From NCBI GenBank assembly GCA_001643675.2, contig LSRY02000024.1:124001-188000 (forward strand): a stretch of 64,000 nt of DNA, given 5' to 3'. Origin of the DNA: Monocercomonoides exilis. Lineage: Eukaryota > Preaxostyla > Oxymonadida > Polymastigidae. The position numbers and the translations under genes are program-made. The notes beneath the pieces were generated by a model that saw nothing but the letters and a program-made list of their open reading frames with translations, had not been told where the DNA came from and did no database searches. This document shows positions 12,256-23,623 of the stretch, piece by piece. Each line of letters begins with the position of its first letter. Position 1 is the stretch's first letter.

Positions 12256-12598
12256 ATGTTGACCAATTTCCTTTTCATGATAAGAATAAAAAGAAAAGCT
12301 ATTGTGGTTATTCTTCTTATCTCCATCAATTTTCAACACTTATCTGAAGCTTCCAAAACAAGATTCTTTATCCAAGGTGATATTATTTACTGTTTATTTT
12401 TAGAGTTTATTCTTATAACTTCACAAAACATTTTAAAAACAAGAAATATCTCATTTTTATTTTATAGACTTTTCCAGAATGTTATGCAAAGAAAAACTGT
12501 TCAAAATTGATTGGAAAGAATATGGTGGAAGAATGATGATATTTTTGAAATACAAAAAAGAAAAGATGATGATGATGATAAAAAGAAAGATTGAATAA
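12256..12598 (+). CDS. Possible small secreted protein gene, two exons
   Basis: Exon 1 (12256-12376) encodes a hydrophobic leader, MIRIKRKAIVVILLIS followed by INFQHLSEAS, that looks like a signal peptide. A 91-base intron (12377-12467) starts GTGATA and ends TTTATAG. Joining in phase 1 gives ...KTRFFIQDFSRMLCKEKLF and a stop at 12598, for 83 residues (76 if the second ATG at 12277 is used). The mature part is short, basic and Met/Lys-rich at its end. No family is recognised. The consistent phase and the leader support it, but the intron borders are weak and the gene could be a relic. Confidence 0.35.
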
Positions 12599-13227
12599 AA
12601 AACTCTTTCAATCAAAGTGAAATAATAGTGATGATGAAAATTGTTAAAAAAATGAATAATAGTGAAACAATGAATGAATTTCTTTAATCATTCATTGTTG
12701 AACATTTCAAGAAAGAAATTTGAAAATTAACTTGATTTGTTAATAAAACACAGAAAATGTCCACTTCCTTCTCATTGAAGAATATTCAACAAACAACAAC
12801 AATAAAAGACGAGAATGGATTTGTTCACACAAGGCTTTTTAACTGAAGAACATTGAACGAAATGAAATGAAAGGAAAGGAAAAAAAAGAATCAAAAGATG
12901 AGATGAAAATGGAAACACAACGAATTTTAAAAATGAAGTGTTATGATAGGAGTTACATCTGTATGGAATAGAAAGTGAATATAAACCTGAATAATATCAA
13001 AAGTGAAATATAAATATATAATTATGATATTCATGCAACCAAAGAGATCGATGGCAGCTATTTTCCAATGCCTCATCGAATATTTTTGAAATATCAATCG
13101 CACAATTTGACCAAATTGCACCAATTGCACCAAGATTCAGCAAGCTTCATTTTTTTGATCGAAAATCGAAGGACGAAATGTTAATTTTTTATTTCGCACA
13201 TTTTGATGAGATATTTTTCTCTCAGTT
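12599..13227. other. Spacer downstream of giant gene A
   Basis: AT-rich. It should hold the 3' untranslated region of the minus-strand gene ending at 13228. Nothing else is supported. Confidence 0.5.
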
Positions 13228-16200
13228 TCATCCTGCTTTTATAATTCTCTTCATCCATTTCTTCACTTTCGCCAAACTCGGTCTGTCATTTGGCTCATCT
13301 CCCCACATCTTCTCCATCAGCTCAACCAATTCTTCCCCTTCGATTCCTTCTGTTAGCGGTCTCACTCCATCCCTCATCATCTCCTGCGCTTCCTCTGTAT
13401 CACACTCGCTCAACGGCTCTTCCCCTGTTGTCATTTCATGCAGAATCAGTCCAAGTGCGAAAACAACAGCTTTTCCAATTCCCTCATCTTCATTTCCCAC
13501 TTCTGGTGCACTCCATCGCTTTGCTTCTTCCTTCTCCTTTTCATCCTCCAATTCCTCTGTCAAAACAAATATTTCATTATTTCCTTCTTCAACAAAGATC
13601 GTATATGGACACAATTGTTTCCCCATCATTTCCACCCTTTCGTCTTCAACTGAAATCAAATGCTCAAACAGCTCTGCCACGGCCAACACCACCTCCTTCC
13701 CATCAACAACATCCATAGCTCTTGTGCCCAGTGTGAAATCCCCCTCAACCGAATGAATCACTGAATGCAACGTTTTCAGGTTCTTTTTCTCTTTTTCTCG
13801 GAATGGCTTCTTTGCCGATATAACTTTCAATGAATGTTGTTGTAACACCCCTGAAACTGAAACATCCTCAGATCTTGGAGGTGGAAACCCAAAAACAGAC
13901 AAATCATTTTCATTCAGGATCTCATCATCATCATTATCATCATTATCGTAATTGCTTGTTGTTGGAGATTCAGATGAGTATTCTTCATCCTCGATCAATA
14001 ACGGAATTTGGCTCGTCATCCCTTCCAGCAAAGTCGATGGCATCTCGATCATCTCAAAACTTTCTCCGCTCTTCTCTCGCTTATTTATCGTTGTTCCTTC
14101 TTTATATCCCATTTTCTCTATTTTCTCAACAACTTCATTCAATTTCTTTCGATGAATCACAACTGACACAACAAATACAAATACAAATATCAAAAACAGT
14201 GCTGCCATTACAACAATAACAATCACACTCCATTCATTGCTTTTTCCTGCTTTGTTGATATTGTCATCTCCTTTTTCAGTGTTACGCCCTCCTTTTTCTA
14301 TTTCACGCTCTCTCTCTTCTATGTCACGCTCTCTCTCTTCTATTTCACGCTCTCTCTCTTCTATTTCACGCTCTCTCTCTTCTATTTCATGCTCTCCTTT
14401 TGATTGCGATTCACTCTTGTTCACCACCACAATTCCATTCGAACAAGATGTTTTTCCTTTTCCAAACACAATGCACACACTCACTTCTGTTTTCTTCTCC
14501 ATCACTTTCAACACTTCAGATGAGATAACCGAATGCACCTCATTCTCCGATATATACCCATCTTCTGCAATGTTGTTTGTGTGAGAAAGCTCAACATCTC
14601 CATCCTTCATGCTTATCTTCACTGACAGATTGCATGGAAGAAGCAGCTTCCCATGAATGATCAGTTCCATTTCTCCTGTTGGCTGTGTTGTGTTCTTCAC
14701 TTCTTCCAAGATAGGGATGAAAAAGGATGATGTTCTTTCACTCGCTATCCCTCCCAATTCGCATCCTTCGTCCAATATCCACAATGATGTGTTTTTCTCA
14801 ATTCCATCTCCCCCTTTCACACTCACAACATCCAACTCCCCATTCCCTTCACAAATCACATTCCTTCGAGCTGATGGATATCCTTCAATAGATGGGTTGT
14901 TGTTCTCAAATTCTCCTTTTTCGATCTTCACACTCCCTCCATTCACCCACAGCCCACCTGCCTTGCTATTTCTGATTGTTGTTTCCCTCATCTCCACATT
15001 GCTCTTCTCAATATCAACCAATGACCCATTCCACTTGCATAATCCCTCTTTTATCTTGTTTCCTTCATTGATTGCCTCTGTTTCTTTTTCTCCATCAAAC
15101 ACACATATCTTAATCCTCACATTCTTGGAATTCCTGATCTGCATCATGCTTCCCTTATCAACCGAATTCCCACATTTCCCAAATGAGCAGTTCAATACAC
15201 TCACCCCTTGTTCAGCTTCTTCCATCTCAATGGCACACCCATTCGTCAGCAGAGTCACATTCTCAACCGTCATCTCTTTCATCTCCACTTTCGCTTTTCC
15301 CCTAACACTCACAACATCTCCCTCACATTCGATATTCGACATTCTTGTTTCAAGCAATGTCACATCCGATTCTTTGTTGAATAAAAGCACAGATCTTGTT
15401 GAATGAATATCTCTTATTATTGTTTCCGATATCCTCAGCTCTCCACTTTCCACGCTCGCAATTGAACTGTTCAACTTCAGTTTATCAGAAGAAGAGATGA
15501 ACTTGCATTCTTGAATTTTTGTTGTTCCGTTCATCACTTTCATGAGACAATTGTGAGAAGCCTCAAATGAATCTTCAAACTGAAATGAGCATCTCTCAAT
15601 TGAGCTTTTATTTATTAATTCCATGATGCAATCCTTCTCTGCTGATTTCTCTATCTTCGATTTCAACCGAACAATCCCCTGCGTCTTTTTCAATGAATTC
15701 ACAACCAGATCCCCGATGGAGCATTCGCCCGAAACAACTCCTTCTCCATCAATCAGAATCGCATTCATTACTCCTTCCTGAATGTGATCAACTCCACAGT
15801 TGATGCTCATGCATGGATAGCTCTGAGCCCCGCATCGTCTGCTATCACTCCCTGTTCCATTCACAAACACTTGAAGCCCATAAAAATAGGTGATTAGCGG
15901 AATCAGATCAACATCAATCTCATTGATTGCATCCCTCCCACAGATGGAGTTGTTTGAGTTCAACGACTCCTGGGTGTAGTTCAAAGCAAACAGCGTTTCG
16001 CTGATCTGGTGCTCAATCGAATGACATCTGACGAACATGTTTTTCCCCACATGTGCCTCATTCATAGCAAACAGAATATTCGCAACTTTAAAATTTAGAG
16101 GCGGGAAGTTAAATACATCAGCATAATTGGTATTCGAGTCTGCTCCATCAATAAACAGTCCTCCTCCTCGCCCTGTTTCAGTCGAGCATTTGCACATCGA

Positions 16201-19200
16201 AAATGAGCTGTCATTCACTTTCAAAGCTGATTCTCCACTCTTCAGCACCACTCTCATTCCTCCTCCTTCTGTGCTCAAATCGCTCCTGCATATGGACATT
16301 GTGCATTCTTCTATCGTGCAATCTATCGCATTCTCAAACGATCCCAATTCAATAACGCTTGCACTGCTTCCTTCGTTCTTGATGGTTTCAAATGAACACC
16401 CAACAAAACTCAAAACCGGTCTGTTCCCATTTGAAAAACCCTTCTTTTCTCCGTTCGTCTGATTTTCCTCTTCTGTCATCGAAATCAGGCTGTTTGCTGT
16501 CAAAGTGGCTGATGAAATGTTCACATTCCGAATCGTCACCTGGCTCGCACTTGGGCTGAATGTTATGAACCCTTTCAATTCGTTGATCTTATTCAACGTG
16601 CAGCTCTGAATTGCTGCGCTCCCTCCGTTCACTTTTATCACGCAATATGCAAAACTTTCAACCGTCCCACTCGATGACCCAAATGAGCAGTCTGTGACTG
16701 ACAATACTGTATTTGTTCCTGACGATTCAATGAATACTGCATGATGAGTGATTATGCTGGGTTTTGTGAATGATAAATTGAAAAATGACAGACTCACACT
16801 CGACGATATCATTGCACCACTGCTGACAGCATTCCCATCTTCATCAGTAATTGTCACGCTTGTCCCTTTCTTTGTTCCTTTTATCACAACTACTGGTGCT
16901 TCTGAATCTGGCAAAGTTGGCAACGAAGACAAGAATGATATCGGATGGCTCAGCGATCCTGAATCCCCAATGCTGATCTGGCATTCGCCTTTTCCAAGTG
17001 GCTCATATCTCAGTGATATCAAGTGGTCAATCGATGAGCATGGTGCTTCAGAAAACCCACAACCACTGAAGTCTCCTCCTTTCTCAACTGAAACAAACCC
17101 TTCCCCACTCCAGTTCCTCCACAAATACACAACCAATGGAATCACATATCCCTCCTCTCCTGTTGTCATCCTCTCCCAGCCACACAACCCATCCAATGAC
17201 TTCTCATCACTTGCACTCAACCCCCATTTCAGTTGTTCGTTCGACATAACCTCGTCCAGCTCATTTCCCGATATGAACACTTTCTTCCCTTTCCAAGCAT
17301 TGCACCTGCTGAATGTCACTCCTTCCATCTTAAATGATCCCATTGTATCTGCCAATCGAACAAACATCCCTCCTCCCATTCCTCTTCCTTTCTGCAAGTT
17401 GTCTTCTGCTGGCACCTGGCATCCCGTGAACGTTACGCTTTTAATCTCCAAACTTCCTCCTTTCTCAGCTGAAATCATCATCCCTCCTCCTTTCATCCCA
17501 CCTCCACCTGTGCATGTTGTTGAAATGTTGCAGTTATCCACAACTGCGCTTTCTCCTTCTTTTATCCCAGCACTGATGCATCCTCCTCCTTCTACGCTCC
17601 CACCTTCCACCGTCACTCCACTCACTCTGCTGTTCTTGATGTCCAATTTCTCTCCATTTGTAATCGTTATTGGAGACTTCCCATTCATCGTCAATGTTTC
17701 TGCATTTTCCATCATCAATCCATCCACAATCAGTTCTCCTCCCTCAATGTTCAGGATGTTGTATCCAATCTTTTCATCAGCTAATGCATCCCTTGAAAAC
17801 GTGACAGAACAGCTTGTTATCGTAATCGTTGATGATGAGGAGTGGATGAATGCAGTCCTCCTTCCATTTATTTCCTTGTTCATCACAAATGCCAAATTCG
17901 TCATTTCAAACGATTTTGTGCACTCAATAAGCCCATTTTGGTTCAATTCCCCTCCATCCTTTACCTCAACTTTCATCTTCTCTCCTGCTTGTATTTCTTT
18001 CCCTGTCAAACTCACATCAAATGAAAGCACTTTCATTTCACTTTTAATTGATGATTCAGAAGAAACCTCAACTTTCTGCATGTTTTCCTGAACTCGACTG
18101 ATCACACAATAGTCAATTGTCAGACACCCAAACTTCTCAAATCCACAAGAACTGTGATCCAATGCCACCTCTCCTTTCCCATCGACAGTCAACTTCGATC
18201 CGATTGAGAACAAATACACAAACAGCGGAATCACTTTCTCATCTTTCCCATCCTCGCTCCCGCAAAACTTCAATTCATCCGATGGAATAGCGCTTTTCTC
18301 AAAAAATTTAAATGAGTTTGCATTCACCTTTGACTCAAGAAAAATCCCAGAATCGCAGCAAACAAACACATCCTTTCCATATTTCGCTTTGTTTGCTGTA
18401 TCTTCCGAAAACTTAACTCCTGATCCAATCGCCAACTTGCTCTTCCAGCTCAGCACCTCCACCATCATTCCTCCGCCTTTCCCTTCAGTATCTTCCTCTT
18501 TGTATGCCTCACACCCATCGATCTCACAACTCCCATTCACAACAACACTTCCTTCTCCTTTCATACTCACACATATCCCTCCTCCTTTTCCTCCTTTTCC
18601 ATCTTTTCTCCGACTCTTGCAGTTCTTAATAATGCATGATTCAATCACAACAATCCCACCAGATCCTCCCCCAAAGTCTTCTCCAACCGCTCCTTCCATC
18701 AATCCCCCATCTCCATTTTTCCTGTCAATCGAGTTAATAATGCAACCTTTGAAATACACAACATTCACCCCGCCTTCAAACTCAACCAATGAGCGTTCTC
18801 CAAATGGCAACGCTTTTTCAATGATAAACTTCACCACATTTAGTTTTCCTGAAATCCCCTTAACAACGCTGTATCCAAAATATGCACCAGAAGGGATCTG
18901 TACTAAATTCGTGATCGAGCAGCTCGTGAGTGTGAGGGATGTGGAGTTCGCTAAAATCAGCGAAGTTACACCTGCAAGCTCGGTTGGCAGTGAAAACGTG
19001 ATATTTTCTATTTTGCATGTGCTCTGCGCGTTGATCAGCCAATCAGAACTTATGGAACTTGGATGAATCACTTTCATATTCGTATTATTTGAGGCACAAG
19101 AGATCAACCATTCATTGACACCTGTTATGGCAATCTCTTCAGCAAGCTCAAATCCAATATCCAGCTCAATCTTCTTGTTTGTATCTGGATATCGCACCTG

Positions 19201-22200
19201 GGCAGCATGGGTGATGGTGGCACAAGGATAATAATCAAACCCGCAAAACCACGAGTCATATCCACCCAGATTGTTCTTCGCCTTCCCCACATGTGCAGCT
19301 TTCGGAAAAGTGTCAAAATACACATTAAGCGGGAATTGCCCCATTTCTTCATTGTTCCGATCATATCCAACCAGCTCATTGTATTTTGAATCGTCACGCT
19401 GGACATCCAGCTTTTCTGTTGTTATTCCCCAGCTCACCGAATCGCTCCCATTCACAAATACATAATTTCCGCCAGAATTTGCTTCGCAGCCTGAAAAGTC
19501 TACAGAAACAATTGAGAAGTCAACCGAGTTATCCGCCAGATGCAACATCATCCCTCCTCCATATTTGCCACTTGTGCATCTGTTGATTGTTGTTGTTCCT
19601 GCCTCATGCTTGCTTGTCGGTGATAATAAATCAACCTTAATCCCTCCACCACTTCCACTCTTGCACTCGCAATTTTCGATTGTCACATTCCGAACCACAA
19701 ATGTCTCTCCAGCCTTCACACTCTTTGCTACAACAACCCCATCTCCTTCTGTCAACTTCACATTCATCACATTCACATTCGCCAACATACTCTCTCCAGA
19801 TGTTGTGGATGACAAAAACAGGAAAGATGAAGAGAATGAAGAAGATAGATCCGGCTCAGAGAACAATGGTTTTGAGACATTCATATCTTTGATCTCCACA
19901 TCAACCATCGACAGCTGCGACAGCGGCACCACAAACACTGACGAAGACATCACATATTCTCCTGTTTTACTCGTGGTGATCACAACATCCTCCAATGAGA
20001 GTGACCCACTCCCACCAGATACCACAACCACACTCGGCGAAGAAGGATTTGCATTTGAGTTGCAATCAACCTTCAACTGACTCATTCCCAAATGACCTGT
20101 TGTCACACTGAACAGCGCTCCTACCGATGAAAGTGCTCCTGTTCCAATCGAACTCTCCATCCTCCCTGTCCCAATGAATGAAATCTTCTTTGTCCCAATC
20201 TCAATGGTTGTTGTCTCGCTTGTGTGATTTCCTCCCATCAGCGTGATTGTCAAACTAATTTGTGTCTCACACATCTCAAGCGCCTTCTTCACTGTCAGAC
20301 AAGAAAATGTTGTATTTGCCCCGCATAGCTCAAAATTGTCATTTCCACTCACTGAGACAAAGATCGTCTTTTCTTTCAGCCAATCCTTCTTTTCAGTGTG
20401 CTGATATGACCAGATGCTTCCCGTGTTATCATATGCATAGCACACTCTCTTTTCATCTGTGTTCGTGGTGAAGCATTCTTTGAATGGATTATTTGAATAT
20501 AAGCAGAGACTGTATCTGTCCTCGTAATGGATGTCATCTCCATACGACGGATTACTGGAACAACTGCAGTCATGAAAGAAAAGGAAAAAACAATACAGTT
20601 TATCACTTGGAAAAACATCTTGCCATGGAGAAAAGAACAATCCTCCTCCATGAGATGCTGCCGAACATGAAATAAATTTAATGCTCCTCATTTTGAAAAG
20701 TGTTGCAGGAACATTTTTGCAAAACATACCTCCACCGCCTGAGCCTGAAATCGAGCATGAAGTGAAACAGCAGTCAAACACACACGCACTCTCCCCTTCT
20801 CCATTTTCTGTTGGAATGCATCCTGTTCCCGAAACCTGAAATTTTTCAAGATAAAGTCCTCCTCCCCAACCATATGCATAACATTTTTGAAATTCACATC
20901 CGCCAATACAAACACACGTTGAAATAGAACTAATGCTCATTCCTCCTCCATATTGATTTTGCGCGGTGCATGAATTGAATGAGTTGTTTTCAATTTTGAT
21001 AGAATAAATTGAATAGCACATGATTCCGCCTCCGCCATAATGAGCATAGCAGTAATTAAATGAACAAAATTTCACTGAAAGCGTTCCTGATGCCTTGTTA
21101 AACATGTTAATCGCCCCTCCGCTCGAAATCCCATCTGAAATTGAATCGCTTGTTCCTGTTGTCCTCGATCCGTTCCACTCGCACCAAGTGAATGAATTCG
21201 CTCCATTCTCTGTTTCATTTTGCCTCCCTGGAGTCAACTTTCCATCTGAAGTTCCTTCGCATTCAACATTCCTTGTCCGACAACATCTGACAAACGAGGT
21301 GTTTGAGGCTGTCAAAGAAACCAAGGGGTTGTTGAGAGAGGGAACAATCCCTCCATCATATGCTTCGCAAACAGAAGTGAATGAGCAGCTGTTCATAAAA
21401 CAATTTGTTTGGGCTGACATAGTGATTGAAGGTGAGCATGCCTCATTTGCTGTTGAAATGTTGAAAAATGTCAAATGAGAGAGGCATACAAGAGGTATGG
21501 AAGGGGATGATAGGAATGGGGCTGATGAGACACAAAAAGAAGAGAAGTGTGATTCGCTCACTGAAATACTTCCTTCTCCTTCATCGCTCCCTCCAAGCAG
21601 CCTCCCAGAATATATATCTCCTCCTCTTTCCCATCCCTTCGACGTGATATTCGATAATATCCCAATGCACCCACAAAGATCAAATGCCCCTGCCTCATCG
21701 TCCTTCCCCATCCCCACAACACACCCCCTCACCACAACCACGCTTCCCCTCCTTCCGTGCACCACACTCCCACACTCACCCCCAGCCAGCCCAATCTCCT
21801 TCAACTCAATGGACGAGTTTGATGCACAAACACATCCCTCAATCTTGCTTTTTATATGATCTTTTAACATTTCTTTAAAAAGGTGCATCCGATAATTACT
21901 TGATATTTCTGGTTCAATCGTCCGATAATATCTTTTGTTTTCCTTCACATCATGTTGCAAATTGCGTTTTTCGGATTTTCTTTCAATTTCCGTGCTTCCA
22001 ATGCAGATGCAAGGCTGGAAAGTGTTCATGTGTTGCAATAAATTATTATAATACACTTTATGCTCAGATGAATTTTTGAGACATCTGTGTATCTGAGGAT
22101 GAACAAATATCTTCTCGCTTCTGCACTCTTCATCACGTTGTTGTTCGATGAAATGTTCGGTTGACTGGGAATTACCGATATAAATGTATGCAAGAACTGC

Positions 22201-22224
22201 AAAAATTACAACCGATAATTGCAT
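13228..22224 (-). CDS. Giant beta-helix surface protein A with transmembrane segment and pseudokinase-like tail
   Basis: An uninterrupted frame of 2998 residues from ATG at 22224; the reading three codons upstream begins GTG and is not used. MQLSVVIFAVLAYIYIG is a signal peptide. The ectodomain is built of about five modules of 360-400 residues. Each has a C-G...C-x-[TS]-I landmark (near residues 635, 995, 1360, 1725, 2130), followed by Gly/Ser/Cys-rich strands of parallel beta-helix type with many N-x-S/T sites. A heptad-like EEREREI repeat precedes one membrane span (about 2662-2690, then basic HRKK). The cytoplasmic tail has RWSAPE (about 2900), ALGLILHEMTTGEEPL and DEPNDRPSL, matching the end of a tyrosine-kinase-like C-lobe. 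I see no VAIK lysine, HRD or DFG, so it is probably a pseudokinase. It likely acts at the cell surface in adhesion or sensing; that is inference. Confidence 0.92.
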   Translation of the reverse strand: MQLSVVIFAVLAYIYIGNSQSTEHFIEQQRDEECRSEKIFVHPQIHRCLKNSSEHKVYYNNLLQHMNTFQPCICIGSTEIERKSEKRNLQHDVKENKRYYRTIEPEISSNYRMHLFKEMLKDHIKSKIEGCVCASNSSIELKEIGLAGGECGSVVHGRRGSVVVVRGCVVGMGKDDEAGAFDLCGCIGILSNITSKGWERGGDIYSGRLLGGSDEGEGSISVSESHFSSFCVSSAPFLSSPSIPLVCLSHLTFFNISTANEACSPSITMSAQTNCFMNSCSFTSVCEAYDGGIVPSLNNPLVSLTASNTSFVRCCRTRNVECEGTSDGKLTPGRQNETENGANSFTWCEWNGSRTTGTSDSISDGISSGGAINMFNKASGTLSVKFCSFNYCYAHYGGGGIMCYSIYSIKIENNSFNSCTAQNQYGGGMSISSISTCVCIGGCEFQKCYAYGWGGGLYLEKFQVSGTGCIPTENGEGESACVFDCCFTSCSISGSGGGGMFCKNVPATLFKMRSIKFISCSAASHGGGLFFSPWQDVFPSDKLYCFFLFFHDCSCSSNPSYGDDIHYEDRYSLCLYSNNPFKECFTTNTDEKRVCYAYDNTGSIWSYQHTEKKDWLKEKTIFVSVSGNDNFELCGANTTFSCLTVKKALEMCETQISLTITLMGGNHTSETTTIEIGTKKISFIGTGRMESSIGTGALSSVGALFSVTTGHLGMSQLKVDCNSNANPSSPSVVVVSGGSGSLSLEDVVITTSKTGEYVMSSSVFVVPLSQLSMVDVEIKDMNVSKPLFSEPDLSSSFSSSFLFLSSTTSGESMLANVNVMNVKLTEGDGVVVAKSVKAGETFVVRNVTIENCECKSGSGGGIKVDLLSPTSKHEAGTTTINRCTSGKYGGGMMLHLADNSVDFSIVSVDFSGCEANSGGNYVFVNGSDSVSWGITTEKLDVQRDDSKYNELVGYDRNNEEMGQFPLNVYFDTFPKAAHVGKAKNNLGGYDSWFCGFDYYPCATITHAAQVRYPDTNKKIELDIGFELAEEIAITGVNEWLISCASNNTNMKVIHPSSISSDWLINAQSTCKIENITFSLPTELAGVTSLILANSTSLTLTSCSITNLVQIPSGAYFGYSVVKGISGKLNVVKFIIEKALPFGERSLVEFEGGVNVVYFKGCIINSIDRKNGDGGLMEGAVGEDFGGGSGGIVVIESCIIKNCKSRRKDGKGGKGGGICVSMKGEGSVVVNGSCEIDGCEAYKEEDTEGKGGGMMVEVLSWKSKLAIGSGVKFSEDTANKAKYGKDVFVCCDSGIFLESKVNANSFKFFEKSAIPSDELKFCGSEDGKDEKVIPLFVYLFSIGSKLTVDGKGEVALDHSSCGFEKFGCLTIDYCVISRVQENMQKVEVSSESSIKSEMKVLSFDVSLTGKEIQAGEKMKVEVKDGGELNQNGLIECTKSFEMTNLAFVMNKEINGRRTAFIHSSSSTITITSCSVTFSRDALADEKIGYNILNIEGGELIVDGLMMENAETLTMNGKSPITITNGEKLDIKNSRVSGVTVEGGSVEGGGCISAGIKEGESAVVDNCNISTTCTGGGGMKGGGMMISAEKGGSLEIKSVTFTGCQVPAEDNLQKGRGMGGGMFVRLADTMGSFKMEGVTFSRCNAWKGKKVFISGNELDEVMSNEQLKWGLSASDEKSLDGLCGWERMTTGEEGYVIPLVVYLWRNWSGEGFVSVEKGGDFSGCGFSEAPCSSIDHLISLRYEPLGKGECQISIGDSGSLSHPISFLSSLPTLPDSEAPVVVIKGTKKGTSVTITDEDGNAVSSGAMISSSVSLSFFNLSFTKPSIITHHAVFIESSGTNTVLSVTDCSFGSSSGTVESFAYCVIKVNGGSAAIQSCTLNKINELKGFITFSPSASQVTIRNVNISSATLTANSLISMTEEENQTNGEKKGFSNGNRPVLSFVGCSFETIKNEGSSASVIELGSFENAIDCTIEECTMSICRSDLSTEGGGMRVVLKSGESALKVNDSSFSMCKCSTETGRGGGLFIDGADSNTNYADVFNFPPLNFKVANILFAMNEAHVGKNMFVRCHSIEHQISETLFALNYTQESLNSNNSICGRDAINEIDVDLIPLITYFYGLQVFVNGTGSDSRRCGAQSYPCMSINCGVDHIQEGVMNAILIDGEGVVSGECSIGDLVVNSLKKTQGIVRLKSKIEKSAEKDCIMELINKSSIERCSFQFEDSFEASHNCLMKVMNGTTKIQECKFISSSDKLKLNSSIASVESGELRISETIIRDIHSTRSVLLFNKESDVTLLETRMSNIECEGDVVSVRGKAKVEMKEMTVENVTLLTNGCAIEMEEAEQGVSVLNCSFGKCGNSVDKGSMMQIRNSKNVRIKICVFDGEKETEAINEGNKIKEGLCKWNGSLVDIEKSNVEMRETTIRNSKAGGLWVNGGSVKIEKGEFENNNPSIEGYPSARRNVICEGNGELDVVSVKGGDGIEKNTSLWILDEGCELGGIASERTSSFFIPILEEVKNTTQPTGEMELIIHGKLLLPCNLSVKISMKDGDVELSHTNNIAEDGYISENEVHSVISSEVLKVMEKKTEVSVCIVFGKGKTSCSNGIVVVNKSESQSKGEHEIEEREREIEEREREIEERERDIEEREREIEKGGRNTEKGDDNINKAGKSNEWSVIVIVVMAALFLIFVFVFVVSVVIHRKKLNEVVEKIEKMGYKEGTTINKREKSGESFEMIEMPSTLLEGMTSQIPLLIEDEEYSSESPTTSNYDNDDNDDDEILNENDLSVFGFPPPRSEDVSVSGVLQQHSLKVISAKKPFREKEKKNLKTLHSVIHSVEGDFTLGTRAMDVVDGKEVVLAVAELFEHLISVEDERVEMMGKQLCPYTIFVEEGNNEIFVLTEELEDEKEKEEAKRWSAPEVGNEDEGIGKAVVFALGLILHEMTTGEEPLSECDTEEAQEMMRDGVRPLTEGIEGEELVELMEKMWGDEPNDRPSLAKVKKWMKRIIKAG
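14286..14396. repeat. 21 bp tandem repeat in gene A
   Basis: Five near-identical 21-base units, (TCTCTCTCTTCTATTTCACGC)-like, encode the EEREREI heptads just outside the membrane span of protein A. Differences are single bases. Confidence 0.9.
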
Positions 22225-22708
22225 CTCTATCACTTAATCGATAAAAAGAAAATGAATAAATTATTTGTATTTATTAAGGGATAATTATTGAATTAATTTT
22301 CTAATTCTTACCAAAATTTTCACATTTGAAGTTATTTAATTCTTATTTAAAAATAGAAAAAGAAAAGATAAGAAAGTATTTCATGATAAACTTTCTGTTA
22401 AAAATTGAAATACCCAATTATTATTTCAAATGCAAATTTGATATAAGTAAAATATTTCATCCTTTTCTTTTTCAAAAAGATTAAACAAATGAGATGATTT
22501 GTTTACCAAAAAATTAATTAATTAACAAATAAAATATTTACAAAAAAGCAATCTTTTGATGAGGGGAAAAAGTTGATTTAAAATAATTCATCGAATTTTG
22601 AAGAATGATTGAAGGAAACAATTCACACGATAAAAATACATTAAAAATAAAAAATAATAAAAATAAAAAATGGAATAGAATTTATTTAGCTAACAAGAAT
22701 TGAAGAAT
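22225..22708. other. Spacer between gene A and the serine-rich gene
   Basis: AT-rich. It should contain the 5' region of gene A and the 3' end of the next minus-strand gene. No motif is recognised. Confidence 0.5.
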
Positions 22709-23588
22709 TCACTTTTGAAAATCAGAAGAAGGGGAAGGAGAAGAAGAAGAAGAATTAGAAGAAGAAGAAGAAGGAAACATTTGTGAATAGACCCTTCTCA
22801 TTGATTTATCTTCTTTTTTCTGATTAAAAATTTCTGCTTCAAAATTCATTTCTTCTTCTCTTTCTTCAAAATTCTTTCCTTTTTCATCTTCTTCTTCTCC
22901 TTCTCCCTCTTTTCTTTCTCCTCCTCCTCCTCCTCCTTCTTCTTCTTCTTCTCTTTCATCATCATCATTATCTTCTTCTTTTTCTTCTTTTTCTTCCTCT
23001 TTCTTCTCCTCTTTCTCCTTCTTTTCTTCATTTTCTTTATTCTTTTCATGATTTTCTTCATCTTTTTCGCTAATTTCTTCATTTTCTCCATTTTCTTCTC
23101 CATTTTCTCTATTTTCTCCTTCTTCCTCCTTTTTCTCTTCTTCTTTTTGACTATTTTTTTTCATTGTTGGCACAGGCAATTTAATAGAAACTCCTCTCGC
23201 TTTCACTTTCATCACCATCTTCTCCTTCTCCTTCTTCTTTTTATTCCTTTCTCTTCTTTCTCTCTCTTCTTTCTCCTTCTTCTCTTTCTCTTCTCTTTCT
23301 TTCCTCTCCTTCTCCTTCTCCTTCTCTATTTTTCTCTCTCTTTCTCTCTCTTTCTCCTTCTCCATCTCATTCCTCCTCTTCTTCGCCTCTTCTGCCCTTC
23401 TCTTTCTTTCTTCTGCTTTTTTCTCCCTCTTATCCTTCTCCTCTTTCTCCTTCTCTTTCTGTCTTCTTTCTCTTCTTCTTTCTCTTTCTTCTTCCTCTTC
23501 CTCTTCTTCTTCCTTCGCTAACGAAGAAAAATAGCTTTTTGCATTGCTCATTAATGATTGGGTTTCTATTGAATTTCTTTTCTTTTGA

Positions 23589-23623
<35 letters not shown>

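Noticed and set aside
16748-18091. 447-codon plus-strand open frame and others antisense to gene A
   Set aside because: They lie opposite a 2998-residue frame with clear domains. Their Pro/Ser/Phe-rich composition is what the complement of its codons produces.
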